Positions 19,497 through 27,615 of a DNA stretch of 64,000 nucleotides are shown here, piece after piece. The stretch lies in assembly GCA_035498405.1 (NCBI GenBank), contig DATKAE010000047.1, positions 1 through 64,000 of the forward strand, written 5' to 3'. Under the pieces are notes generated by a model, which saw nothing but the letters and a program-made list of their open reading frames with translations, did not search any database and was not told the DNA's origin. The stretch is from DATBFU01 sp035498405. GTDB lineage: Bacteria; Acidobacteriota; Thermoanaerobaculia; UBA5066; Gp7-AA6. Position 1 is the stretch's first letter; each line of letters opens with the position of its first letter. A program made the position numbers and the translations under genes.

Positions 19497-20933
19497 TCAG
19501 GCCGCGAATTGCCGCGCGCGGTCGGCGATGCCGCGAAGCATGCCGGCGAAGACGAAGCGGTGGAGCGGGTACAGGGCGTACCAGTAGGCGAGGCCGAAGA
19601 GCCCTGAAGCGTCGAAGATGGCAGTCTGCCGGATTTCGGTGCCTCCCGGTGCCGGCGTCGTCTCGAACTGCAGCCATGCCCGGCCCGGAACTTTCATCTC
19701 GGCGCGCAGCCGCAGCAGTCGATTGGGTTCGATGGACTCGACGCGCCAGAAATCGAGCGCATCGCCCGGACTGAGCTCGTCGGCCCGGCGGCGCCCACGG
19801 CGCAGGCCGACGCCTCCGACGAGCAGGTCTAGGGATCCGCGCAAGCGCCAGAGCAGGTTGCCGTAGTACCAGCCGGCGTCGCCGCCGATGCGCCGGATTG
19901 GCGCAAAGGCCGCGTCCGTCGGCAGCGGAACGAACGTCTTGCGACTGTCGATCAGGCGTGTGCCGACGAGATCGCCGCCGTAGCGTTCGGTCAGTCCCGA
20001 GGAGGAGATCGCGTCCGACCAGCGCGTTCTCGCGAAGGCCTCGTCCTCGTTGACGAGGGCCCGCGCGATCGCCTCGCGCGCGCCGCGCGGCTTGACCGGG
20101 AAGGCCGCGAGCGCGGCCGGGTCGCGGATGACCGTGGGATTGCGAAGGCTGTCCACGAGCTTTCGGCCGACGCGCGCGTAGAGCGGCGTCACCAGGCCGA
20201 GCCAGAGACTCGAGAGCCGCGGTGTCAGCAGCGGCACGGGGATCAGGATCCGCTTGAGGCCGCGCTGGCGCGCGTACTCGCGCATCAGATCGCCGTAGGT
20301 CACGCGGTCCGGGCCGCCGATCTCGTAGATCCGCTCGGCACCGGCCGGCAGATCGAGCGCCGCGGCCAAGTACGCGATGACGTCCTCGACGGCGATCGGC
20401 TGGGCCTCGACGGCGACCCAGCGCGGGCAGATCATGACCGGCAGCCGCTCGACCAGCGCTCGGATCATCTCGAAGGAGAGGCTGCCGGAGCCGATCACGA
20501 TCGAGGCGCGAAACTCGACGACGGGAACGCCCGACTGCCGCAGGATCTCGCCCGTCTCCTGGCGGCTGCGCAGGTGTTCCGAGAGGCCGCCTGCGCCCAG
20601 ACCGCCGAGGAAGATGATCCGTCGCACGCCGGCCTCGTGTGCGGCCTTGCCGAAGATTCGCGCGGCCTCCCGGTCCCGCGTGGCGAAGTCCTCGCCGCCC
20701 ATGGAGTGAATCAGGTAGTAGGCGGCGTCGACACCCTCGAGGGCCCGGGCCACCGCCGGGGCGTCGAGCGCGTCGCCTACGGCAATCTCGGTCGAGGGCG
20801 CCGCGCGGCCGTAGAGCGCCTCGGGCCGGCGCACGAAGCAACGCACCGATGAGCTGCGCCGCTCGAGCTCGGCAAGCAGCCTTCCGCCGACGTAACCCGT
20901 GGCGCCGGTCAGCAGGACGCGCCGGGCCGTCAT
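19497..20933 (-). CDS. NAD(P)-binding SDR with C-terminal DUF2867 domain
   Basis: A 478-residue protein. The N-terminal atypical short-chain dehydrogenase domain has LLTGATGYVGGRL (5-17) as its nucleotide-binding loop and YYLIHSMGG in place of the usual YxxxK region. The last ~180 residues (WYYGNLLWRLRGSLD, RAEMKVPGRAWLQFE) are typical of DUF2867, a SRPBCC-like fold seen fused to YbjT-like SDRs. Substrate is unknown. ATG 20933 overlaps the stop of the upstream regulator as ATGA, so translation is coupled. I infer the regulator controls both genes. Confidence 0.87.
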   Translation of the reverse strand: MTARRVLLTGATGYVGGRLLAELERRSSSVRCFVRRPEALYGRAAPSTEIAVGDALDAPAVARALEGVDAAYYLIHSMGGEDFATRDREAARIFGKAAHEAGVRRIIFLGGLGAGGLSEHLRSRQETGEILRQSGVPVVEFRASIVIGSGSLSFEMIRALVERLPVMICPRWVAVEAQPIAVEDVIAYLAAALDLPAGAERIYEIGGPDRVTYGDLMREYARQRGLKRILIPVPLLTPRLSSLWLGLVTPLYARVGRKLVDSLRNPTVIRDPAALAAFPVKPRGAREAIARALVNEDEAFARTRWSDAISSSGLTERYGGDLVGTRLIDSRKTFVPLPTDAAFAPIRRIGGDAGWYYGNLLWRLRGSLDLLVGGVGLRRGRRRADELSPGDALDFWRVESIEPNRLLRLRAEMKVPGRAWLQFETTPAPGGTEIRQTAIFDASGLFGLAYWYALYPLHRFVFAGMLRGIADRARQFAA

Positions 20934-21517
20934 GGCACGGACACGACAAGGGCCGAGCACGGCTTGTTGCCGACCCGCCGGTAGCTGTGAGGCTGCGTCG
21001 AGCGGAAGTAGACGGAATCCCCGCCGTCCAAGACGTAGTCCTCGCCCGCCACGCGCAGCGCCAGCTGTCCCTTGATGACGTACAGAAACTCCACACCGGC
21101 GTGCTGGTGGGGGCGCGCCTTCTCGGAGGGGACGGGCTCGAATTCCGCGTAGTACGCATTCAGCCGGCGCTCGACCGCGGTGTAGTCCAGGGACTCGAAG
21201 AAGAAAGAGACATCCTTGCTGCCCGACCTCTCGGGAAAGCGCTGGCGCTCCCGGCGGCGCACGATGGAGACGGCGTTGCGCTTGCTGTCGGCGGCGATGA
21301 AGAACTCGAGCCCGACGCCAAAGACGAGAGCGACCCGCAGGAGCGTGGGGAGCGTAGGGAAAAGCCGGCCCCGCTCGACCTTCGAGAGCAGAGCGGCAGA
21401 GAGGCCGGTGTGGCGGCCGAGCTCGACCAGCCCCATCCTCTTCGAGAGCCGGAGGCCGCGCAGCTTGTCGCCGATGGCATAGGCCCGAAGGCCCTGTTCG
21501 AGCGTGGTGGAAAGCAC
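20930..21517 (-). CDS. XRE-family regulator with C-terminal cupin domain
   Basis: A 195-residue protein. Residues ~15-70 are a Cro/C1-type helix-turn-helix (IGDKLRGLRLSKRMGLVEL, LSAALLSKVERGRLFPTL). Residues ~120-190 are a small-ligand-binding cupin (PHQHAGVEFLYVIKGQLAL, YFRSTQPHSYRR). Family members are repressors or activators that sense a small molecule through the cupin. It is divergent from the DUF378/fasciclin genes. Palindromes in the shared upstream region (21542-21624) are good candidates for its own operator. Confidence 0.9.
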   Translation of the reverse strand: MLSTTLEQGLRAYAIGDKLRGLRLSKRMGLVELGRHTGLSAALLSKVERGRLFPTLPTLLRVALVFGVGLEFFIAADSKRNAVSIVRRRERQRFPERSGSKDVSFFFESLDYTAVERRLNAYYAEFEPVPSEKARPHQHAGVEFLYVIKGQLALRVAGEDYVLDGGDSVYFRSTQPHSYRRVGNKPCSALVVSVP

Positions 21518-21541
21518 CTTCGTCCTCCTCTTTGAGCTCCA

Positions 21542-21624
21542 GTCAAAAGACGGGCTGGGTTTTGACCGAGGCTCACACGAGTTTCAGTATGAGCCTTCTT
21601 TTCTCTCAAGTCAAAGTGATTTGA
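21542..21624. promoter_or_regulatory. Divergent control region with three inverted repeats
   Basis: Between the divergent XRE-cupin and DUF378 starts are GTCAAAA/TTTTGAC (21542-21548 with 21560-21566), AGGCTCA/TGAGCCT (21569-21575 with 21590-21596) and TCAAA/TTTGA (21611-21615 with 21620-21624). All are exact. A minus-strand promoter, TTGACT-17-CATACT, spans 21614 down to 21586, so the AGGCTCA palindrome overlaps its -10. A weak plus-strand pair, TTGACC-17-CAGTAT, spans 21562-21590. Confidence 0.55.
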
Positions 21625-21653
21625 ACTATGGTCAACGACGGAGGTAACGAAAT

Positions 21654-21896
21654 ATGAAACGGCTCGATGTTCTCGCAGCGGTTCTGGTGGTGGTCGGTGC
21701 ACTCAATTGGGGGCTCGTCGCGGTGGCGCGCTTCGACCTGGTCGCGACGCTCTTTGGCCTGCGGTTCGGTGAAGTCTCCGCGGCCAGCGCCGTCGTGTAC
21801 GCGCTGGTCGGGGTGGCGGGCGCCTACCAGGCGGTTCTCTGGAAGGGCATTCAGCGCCGCTGGAACGGCTCGCCGATCGTGGCGGGCGCCCGGTAG
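21654..21896 (+). CDS. DUF378 small membrane protein
   Basis: An 80-residue protein with two hydrophobic helices (LAAVLVVVGALNWGLVAVA and ASAVVYALVGVAGAYQAVL), matching the DUF378 family in length and in the LNWGLV motif. It has a GGAGG ribosome site seven bases before the ATG. Function is unknown. It is first in a likely operon with two fasciclin genes and is divergent from the XRE-cupin regulator. Confidence 0.85.
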   Translation: MKRLDVLAAVLVVVGALNWGLVAVARFDLVATLFGLRFGEVSAASAVVYALVGVAGAYQAVLWKGIQRRWNGSPIVAGAR

Positions 21897-21956
21897 ACGA
21901 TCCCTTCAGAGACTTGCGAACTTGAACGACAGAGGAAACGAAAGGAAAAGAGAAAG

Positions 21957-22469
21957 ATGAAAAACGAAACTCCGCGCAGCCGGCATTCGATCCTGGCCGT
22001 GTTGATGTTGGCTCTGGTTGCCGGGTCGGGTCCCGCCGCGGCAACCCAGCCCGCGCCTCAGAAAGACATCGTGGACACGGCGGTTGCCGCCGGTTCGTTC
22101 AAGACCCTGGTGGCGGCCCTTCAGGCTGCCGGATTGGTGGATACGCTGAAGGGCACCGGGCCGTTCACCGTGTTCGCGCCCACCGACGCGGCCTTCGCCA
22201 AGCTCCCCGCGGGCACGGTCGAGAGCCTCTTGAAGCCAGAGAACAAGGCCGAGCTCATCGCGATCCTCACATACCACGTCGTGCCGGGCAGGGTCCTGGC
22301 GGCGCAGGTTGCCGGCATGAGCTCGGCGCCGACGGCCAATGGACAGCCGCTCGCCATTCGCTCCAGCCAGGGAATGGTGACGGTCGGCGGAGCTCGTCTG
22401 GCCAGCACCGACATTCTCTGCAGCAATGGCGTCATCCACGTCATCGACACCGTGCTTCTTCCCAACTGA
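21957..22469 (+). CDS. Secreted fasciclin (FAS1) domain protein
   Basis: A 170-residue protein with a signal peptide (HSILAVLMLALVAGSGPAAA) and one FAS1 domain: TVFAPTDAAFAKLP, then LTYHVVPGRV, then NGVIHVIDTVLLP. FAS1 domains mediate adhesion or matrix interactions. Purine-rich GAGGAAACGAAAGGAAAAG precedes the ATG. A second FAS1 gene follows 29 bases later on the same strand. Confidence 0.9.
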   Translation: MKNETPRSRHSILAVLMLALVAGSGPAAATQPAPQKDIVDTAVAAGSFKTLVAALQAAGLVDTLKGTGPFTVFAPTDAAFAKLPAGTVESLLKPENKAELIAILTYHVVPGRVLAAQVAGMSSAPTANGQPLAIRSSQGMVTVGGARLASTDILCSNGVIHVIDTVLLPN

Positions 22470-22498
22470 TTCGGCACTTTCTTCAAAAGGAGACGTTC

Positions 22499-22909
22499 AT
22501 GGAGAACATCGTTCAGACAGCGATCCAGGCAGGCGGCTTCAAGACGCTCGTGAAGGCCGTGCAGGCCGCTGGCCTCGTGGAGACGTTGTCCTCGCCGGGG
22601 CCCTTCACATTGTTTGCCCCCACTGACGGGGCGTTCGCGAGGCTTCCTGCCGGGGTCCTCGAGGAGCTGCTCAAGCCCGAAAGCAAAGACAAGCTGACGG
22701 GGATCCTCACCTATCACGTGATCCCCGGCAAGAAGACCGCGGCCCAGGTGACGGCTCTGTCTTCGGCAGACACCGTCAATGGCAAGCCGCTTTCTTTCGA
22801 TACGAAAGAGGGAGCGGTCCTCGTCGGGGGAGCAAGGGTCGTGCAGGCCGACCTTATCGCGAGCAACGGCGTCATCCACGTCATCGACTCGGTCGTCGTT
22901 CCCGCCTAG
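22499..22909 (+). CDS. Fasciclin (FAS1) domain protein without signal peptide
   Basis: A 136-residue protein consisting of one FAS1 domain (TLFAPTDGAFARLP, LTYHVIPGKK, NGVIHVIDSVVVP) closely similar to the preceding one. There is no signal peptide: MENIVQTAI begins the domain directly. AAGGAGACG is an excellent ribosome site, so the start is firm. It may stay in the cytoplasm, or the pair may derive from one secreted two-domain protein. A strong terminator follows. Confidence 0.88.
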   Translation: MENIVQTAIQAGGFKTLVKAVQAAGLVETLSSPGPFTLFAPTDGAFARLPAGVLEELLKPESKDKLTGILTYHVIPGKKTAAQVTALSSADTVNGKPLSFDTKEGAVLVGGARVVQADLIASNGVIHVIDSVVVPA

Positions 22910-22929
22910 CTTCGAGACGTGACTTCGCG

Positions 22930-22972
22930 GGGCCCCGCTGCCGCTGGCAGTCGGGGCCTCACTTTTTCTTTT
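22930..22972 (+). terminator. Rho-independent terminator of the fasciclin operon
   Basis: GGCCCCG-CTGCC and GGCAG-T-CGGGGCC form a 12-bp stem with one bulge and a GCT loop, followed by ACTTTTTCTTTT. It lies 21 bases after the stop. Confidence 0.85.
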
Positions 22973-23109
22973 GACAGGTGCGTTCTCTTGCCTTGATCAG
23001 GGGCAATGTGGCGAACCCCGGATGCTCTCCAACCCGATTCGCCGTCGCACCCGCTGGCGCGCACCGTCCCCCGACATCTTTGCCAGGCACCTCTCGCGAG
23101 AACGGAGGC

Positions 23110-23182
23110 GCTTCTCTCGGCGGCCGCTGGTTCGCGTACGTCTTGGACGTCACCGGAAGAGCCGAGAGCTACGTCCGGCCGC
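23110..23182 (+). pseudogene. Remnant of a PD40 propeller (kinase sensor type)
   Basis: The frame reads LGGRWFAYVLDVTGRAE followed by SYVRP. Intact propellers here and in related kinases have SPDGRW(F/I)AYxSDExG and EVYVRPFP at this place. The fragment lies after the terminator, carries no start, and overlaps the last 14 bases of the convergent methyltransferase gene. Confidence 0.5.
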
Positions 23183-23897
23183 GCCGTAGGGCGGCACGGC
23201 GCTCGTTCTCAATTTGACTGAGGGACTCCAAGAACGGTGATGCACAAGGCGACGAGGGTTTCCTGCCCATCGCGCAGATCCAACCTTTGTCGTACTCCTC
23301 GAAGACCTGACCGTCTGAATAACCAGTCTTTGAGAAGAGGTCGCGATGCTCATCAACACTCAGGTGCGAGTAATGCCCCGTTCGGCCCATTACATCGGCA
23401 AACCGTTGAAGCCTCTTGTCGTACTTCCCCCCTCTGTAGGCCTCCGCGATGATGAGGAACGTTCCGCCGGGTTTGAGGACGCGTAGAACCTCTCGCATGT
23501 CGGAGAGCAGATCGGGCCAGTAGAAGTGAGTTTCGACGGCGGTGACGAGATCAAACGCGGCGTTGGAGAACGGCAACTCAGACACGGGAGCATGCCGGAT
23601 TTCGACGCGGCCAGTCTCGATCCACCGCGCGCTCGTTCTGCGGGACGCCGCAACGCTCTCCTCCGAGTGATCGATGCCGTAGATCTTGCCCTCCGAGGCG
23701 AGTGTGGCGAGCTTGTATACGGTCCGGCCTCCACCGCAGCCGACATCGAGAATCGCGAAGTTCTTCTCGATCGAGGTGTGCTTCAGTCCCCAGTCGGTCA
23801 GCTTGGAATGGCGACGGTTCATGGCCGACAGATTCAATTGGCCGAACCAGCCTGTCGGTCTACGGAATTGATTTACCAGGGTACTCACCCTGTCCAT
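23169..23897 (-). CDS. Class I SAM-dependent methyltransferase
   Basis: A 242-residue protein. ILDVGCGGGRT is motif I for SAM binding, YGIDHSEES is motif II, and FDLVTAVETHFYWPDL and REVLRVLKPGGTFLII are the later motifs of the Methyltransf_11/25 type. GCGAGGAA lies seven bases before the ATG, fixing the start. The open frame extends far upstream but that part is only the shadow of ApbE. Substrate is unknown. The last few codons run into the propeller remnant at 23110-23182, so the C-terminus may have been reset by a rearrangement. Confidence 0.87.
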   Translation of the reverse strand: MDRVSTLVNQFRRPTGWFGQLNLSAMNRRHSKLTDWGLKHTSIEKNFAILDVGCGGGRTVYKLATLASEGKIYGIDHSEESVAASRRTSARWIETGRVEIRHAPVSELPFSNAAFDLVTAVETHFYWPDLLSDMREVLRVLKPGGTFLIIAEAYRGGKYDKRLQRFADVMGRTGHYSHLSVDEHRDLFSKTGYSDGQVFEEYDKGWICAMGRKPSSPCASPFLESLSQIENERRAALRRGRT

Positions 23898-23965
23898 GAT
23901 GTTCCTCGCCTGCCAAGTATTGATCTGAGGGCCGACGACGAAGTGACGGTGATGCTCCTCCGCCG

Positions 23966-24937
23966 CTAGAGGATCTGCAAGCCCGCCCAGAGGCTTCCGG
24001 GCAGATCCGAGAGGTGCGCCATCCCGGCCGTCGAGAAGACCGAGCCGCCCTCGGTGATCAGGGCGCCCTCGACATCCGGTGCACTTTCGAGGAGCGCGAG
24101 ACCCGCTTCCACTCCGAAAAGGAAGGCCGCGGTGGCGAAGAGTCCCGCGCGAAAGGCCGACGCTGCGACGACCGTTACGGAAGACAGGCCTCGAGCGGGC
24201 CATCCGGTCCGCGCGTCCAGGATGTGGTGGTATCGGATCCCGCCTTTGACGAAGCCTCGTTCGTAGTCGCCGGAGGTGGCGATGCCGGCATCGTTCAGCG
24301 GGCGCACGGCGAAGCGGCAGCGCCTGCGGTCTTGCGGGTCGACAACGCCCACCTTCCACGGGCGGCCATCTCCGCGGCTTCCCAGGGTGCGCACATCGCC
24401 GGCGAAGTTGATGATCGCCGCCCGGATCCCCTCTTCGCGCAAGATTTGAGCGGCGCGGTCGACCGCGTATTCCTTGCCGACGCCGCCGAGATCGATCTCC
24501 ATGCCGGTCTTTCGCAGAAAGACGGTTCCATTCCGAACGGAGACCGCATCCGCGCCGACGAGAGGCAAGAGGGCGTCGATTTCTTCCTGGGCGGGGGCGC
24601 GGCCACCCTTGAAGTCCCAGGCTCTCCGGAGGACACCCACGGTCGGGTCGAATCGGCCCTCCGTCATTTTCGCGAGGTCGAGCGCCGACCGGACCAGCAT
24701 TTTGGTCTCTTCGTCGACGGCGACCGGCGTGCGGCCCGCGTTGCGGTTGATCTCGGAAACGACGCTCGTGTCCCGGTACCGCGAGAACTTCCATTCGATT
24801 CGGCACGCCTCGGCCTCGACGGCGCGGGCGATCCTCTCGGCCTGATCCGGCCCGCGGTCGTCGACGAACTCGATTGAGGCGCCGCCTCCCATCAAGCGGA
24901 AGCGCCGCGTGTAGAGAACGCGGCCGCCGGGTTCCAT
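23966..24937 (-). CDS. apbE: FAD:protein FMN transferase (ApbE family)
   Basis: A 323-residue flavin transferase. Motifs: FDPTVGVLRRAW, DLGGVGKEYAVDRAAQIL, INFAGDVRTLG and the Mg-site region TSGDYERGF...YHHILDARTG. ApbE enzymes move FMN from FAD onto a Ser/Thr of target proteins with a Dxx(S/T)GA(T/S)-type motif. The ATG shares one base with the stop of the DUF3570 gene, so it is coupled. There is no signal peptide, whereas many ApbE proteins are exported lipoproteins, so either this one acts in the cytoplasm or its export signal is absent. See the finding on a candidate target motif in DUF3570. Confidence 0.92.
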   Translation of the reverse strand: MEPGGRVLYTRRFRLMGGGASIEFVDDRGPDQAERIARAVEAEACRIEWKFSRYRDTSVVSEINRNAGRTPVAVDEETKMLVRSALDLAKMTEGRFDPTVGVLRRAWDFKGGRAPAQEEIDALLPLVGADAVSVRNGTVFLRKTGMEIDLGGVGKEYAVDRAAQILREEGIRAAIINFAGDVRTLGSRGDGRPWKVGVVDPQDRRRCRFAVRPLNDAGIATSGDYERGFVKGGIRYHHILDARTGWPARGLSSVTVVAASAFRAGLFATAAFLFGVEAGLALLESAPDVEGALITEGGSVFSTAGMAHLSDLPGSLWAGLQIL

Positions 24938-26172
24938 CAGTAGGTCCAGGTCAAGCCGAAGGTAAACGTCAGCACGGTCATGTCGGCCGCAGACACGGTC
25001 GTGCCCTGGGTGGCCGGCGGGGTAGGCGCGAGATGAATGGGATCGTTGCTCCTCTGGGAAAGGTACGTCACGCCCACATTGGCGTTGACCGCCTCGTAGA
25101 TTCGGTGTGAGAGGGTGAGGCCCGCCATGACGCTGCCGAAGGGAGAAAGGCGATAGTCCGCAGACATGTACGTCTGCGGCACGAGGAACCGGTTCGCGAA
25201 GAACGAGGCACCCGTCTGCGTGTAGAGTCGGACCTCGGGCGAGACGATCCAGTCCGGCCCAATCTTCTGGTTGTAAGTCACGTCGAGAGTGTTCGCGGTG
25301 ATCGACCAGTCGTCGTTGTAGAACCTGTAGAGCACGTTGACCGAGCCGCCCCACAGATAGTAGTGGCTGTACTTGGCCACGATGGCGCGACGGGAGCGCG
25401 TGCTGGGACGCGACTCCGGAAGCGTCTGATTGGAGTCGACGGGCCCGATCGTCACGACCTTGTACGGATCGTTGAGGTATCCGGAAAGGTTCATGAGCGA
25501 AAGCGAAATGTCGGCCAGGTCCCGCTCGCCAAAGACCCAGCTCCATCCGAGGGAGAAACCGTTGGTGTTCTTCGGGTAGTTGAGGCTGGCGCCGGTCGGG
25601 TTGGTCTCGGGGTTCTTGACGGGGGAGACGATGTCGCGGGAGAAAGCCAGGCCGAAGTGGAGCGTGGCGCGCCCGCCGATCAGAGTCAACGCATCCGTCA
25701 ACCCGATGGCGCGGGCGGTGTAGTCGTTCTCCTTGGCGTAGTTCAAATTGACTATCGGAAGGTTTGCGCCGAAGCGGCGCCCGTAAGAGAGCCCCACCGA
25801 CTTTCGCTGGTCTTGGTAGCTCGCCTCCGGGATGTTGCCGCTCTCCGTCACGGTCCCGGAGGCCGAGGTCGTCACATCGGAGGTCGGGTAGGCTCCTGTC
25901 GGAGACGCTCCGGAGATCGAGTCGTAGCCCAGGTTCAGGCCGAGCTGCCCTCCCGACTGGCCGAAGTCGTGGCTCCAGAGAATCAGCGGGTTTAAGACCT
26001 GAGTGCGGCCGCCCGATTCCTTGTAGAAGAGGAATTGCGTATCGACCGAAGACTGGCCTTGCGCGTCGCGCGCGGCGATGGCCCCGATGCCCGCCGCGAT
26101 CCACGGGAGCTCCCGGGTCAAGCGCCGGGGGCGACGTCGACCGGATCGGGCCATCGGGTCAGTTGCAGCCAC
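24937..26172 (-). CDS. DUF3570 outer-membrane barrel-like protein
   Basis: A 411-residue protein with a basic, Arg-rich N-terminus and hydrophobic stretch (LPWIAAGIGAIAA), then alternating beta strands ending in TFTFGLTWTY with a terminal aromatic residue, as in outer-membrane barrels. It matches DUF3570. The start GTG 26172 has GGGAGG five bases upstream and overlaps the thioredoxin gene by 14 bases; ATG 26154 is the alternative. Residues 84-90 read DSISGAS, resembling the ApbE flavinylation consensus. It lies between the thioredoxin-DUF4266 gene and apbE; such neighbours recur in other bacteria. Confidence 0.85.
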   Translation of the reverse strand: MAATDPMARSGRRRPRRLTRELPWIAAGIGAIAARDAQGQSSVDTQFLFYKESGGRTQVLNPLILWSHDFGQSGGQLGLNLGYDSISGASPTGAYPTSDVTTSASGTVTESGNIPEASYQDQRKSVGLSYGRRFGANLPIVNLNYAKENDYTARAIGLTDALTLIGGRATLHFGLAFSRDIVSPVKNPETNPTGASLNYPKNTNGFSLGWSWVFGERDLADISLSLMNLSGYLNDPYKVVTIGPVDSNQTLPESRPSTRSRRAIVAKYSHYYLWGGSVNVLYRFYNDDWSITANTLDVTYNQKIGPDWIVSPEVRLYTQTGASFFANRFLVPQTYMSADYRLSPFGSVMAGLTLSHRIYEAVNANVGVTYLSQRSNDPIHLAPTPPATQGTTVSAADMTVLTFTFGLTWTY

Positions 26173-26893
26173 AGCCGCCTCCCGAGGCGCCGCCGTCCCC
26201 CGCCGCGGCCTCCTTGCTGGCGTGGATGTGCTCCCGGAAGATTTGCGTTGCGGCCGTGCCGTCGAGGCTCATGATCGGATCCGCGAGGTAGCCCCGCTCC
26301 CAGGCCTTGACGGTGCCGGTCGCCGCCAGACCCTTCGAGACGCGGACCTCCGTTCCGACCGCGAGGGACCCGCCGTCGAGCAGGGTCGTCGCTGCGGCCT
26401 CGAGCTTCGCGTGCACGGTCTTGTCGCTTCCCTCGAATCGAGCGACCGTGCGTCCCTCGCGGTCGATCAGAAACGTCGTCGGCATCGCGACGACCCCGAA
26501 GGCTTCTCCCGCCCGACCGGTAGGGTCGCGCACGATCGAGAACGTCGCGGGCACGGCGTCGAGAAAGTCGGTGACGGCGTCGTCATCTTCTTCGAGTGTG
26601 AGGCCGACCACGCTCAAGCCTCGAGCGCCGTACTTCTGCTGGAGTCCGTCGAAGAAGGGAACGCTCGCCCGGCAAGGGACGCACCAGGAGGCCCAGAAGT
26701 CGAGCACGACGACGCGGCCCTTCAAGGACCCGAGCGAGAACGGCTTCCCGTCGAGATAGCGGATCTTCAGGTCCGGAGGCGAGTCGGCGGCGCGCGCCAT
26801 CGCCGATGTCCCGATGACGAGAACGGCCGCCAGCAGTCGAGCCAGAACACGGCGCGGCGCCACGGCGCAGGCGACGAGAGCAAGTCTCCTCAT
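26159..26893 (-). CDS. Secreted thioredoxin-like protein fused to DUF4266
   Basis: A 244-residue protein. After a signal peptide (VLARLLAAVLVIGTSAMARA) comes a TlpA/thioredoxin-like domain with WCVPC (C71, C74), the cis-Pro region VVAMPTTFLID, and a typical length. The last ~55 residues (WERGYLADPIMSLDG, ASKEAA, GGGCGCN end) match DUF4266, which is usually a separate small lipoprotein gene. Here it is fused, and the lipoprotein cysteine is lost. I infer it supplies electrons to an envelope redox system with DUF3570 and ApbE. ATG 26893 is chosen; the frame opens 25 codons earlier. Confidence 0.85.
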   Translation of the reverse strand: MRRLALVACAVAPRRVLARLLAAVLVIGTSAMARAADSPPDLKIRYLDGKPFSLGSLKGRVVVLDFWASWCVPCRASVPFFDGLQQKYGARGLSVVGLTLEEDDDAVTDFLDAVPATFSIVRDPTGRAGEAFGVVAMPTTFLIDREGRTVARFEGSDKTVHAKLEAAATTLLDGGSLAVGTEVRVSKGLAATGTVKAWERGYLADPIMSLDGTAATQIFREHIHASKEAAAGDGGASGGGCGCN

Positions 26894-27099
26894 CGGCGAT
26901 TCAACGGCGGTCAAGGAGCAAGGCTGAGGCCACACGTGTGTCGGACGCTGCGGCCTGCGCAAATTCACCGGCGCAGGATAGTTAGTTCAACATGAACAGC
27001 GCTTAAACGGCTGCAGCCGACCTCCGGCGGGGTCACTGTGTCCGCTGGAGAGGACCGAACTCATCGGGACAGTCGGAGCCGGGCCGGCGCGGCTACCCT

Positions 27100-27615
27100 T
27101 TACCGTCTGGGCGCCGAATCGGCCGAGGAGACGACGATGCTCCCTTCGAGCGGGATCTTCGCCGGCGGGAAGCATTGCCGGTCATTGCAGGCTTGGAACG
27201 AGAGGTTCCCCGCGATCGAAACCTTTCCGACGGCCTCCTTCGGCAGAGAGAGGTCGGCCTCGAATCGGACGGTCCCCTCGTAGACCATCATGGGCTTGTC
27301 CGAGAAGGCAAACCGCCTCTCGATCTGCCGCGGATATCGCACCGCGGAGAGCGTTCCCTGCGATGTCGTGAGGCCGACCTCGGTCGGAATGAGGAACTTC
27401 TCGGCGGGCGTATGGCTGTTGGTGTGCCAGTTCTCGCCCAACGTCATTTCGACGATCACGACGGCGCTCGAGCCTGCGGAAAGGCTTGGCGGAGCGATGA
27501 TCTTTGCGCGCACATCCGGCTTTTCGGCGCGCAGCGAGACGGGTCCCAGGGCGCCAAGAACCACGAGGCTCACGAAGACCGGGGTTCGCAACGGCGGTCT
27601 CGAAGGGTTCATCAA
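27100..27615 (-). CDS. DsbD N-terminal-domain (DsbC-binding) protein
   Basis: A 171-residue protein with a signal peptide (VFVSLVVLGALGPVSLRA) and an immunoglobulin-like DsbD-alpha domain. GENWHTNSH and the paired cysteines in FQACNDRQCFPP are the family's hallmarks. In DsbD this domain passes electrons to periplasmic partners, but the membrane and thioredoxin domains are absent here. It lies 206 bases upstream of the thioredoxin-DUF4266 gene on the same strand and fits the same redox theme. AGGAGG lies upstream. Confidence 0.85.
   Translation of the reverse strand: MMNPSRPPLRTPVFVSLVVLGALGPVSLRAEKPDVRAKIIAPPSLSAGSSAVVIVEMTLGENWHTNSHTPAEKFLIPTEVGLTTSQGTLSAVRYPRQIERRFAFSDKPMMVYEGTVRFEADLSLPKEAVGKVSIAGNLSFQACNDRQCFPPAKIPLEGSIVVSSADSAPRR

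Noticed and set aside
23898..24806. Extension of the methyltransferase frame far upstream
   Set aside because: The extra part lies antiparallel in frame to apbE and is Arg/Pro-rich nonsense. A good ribosome site and the family start support 23897.
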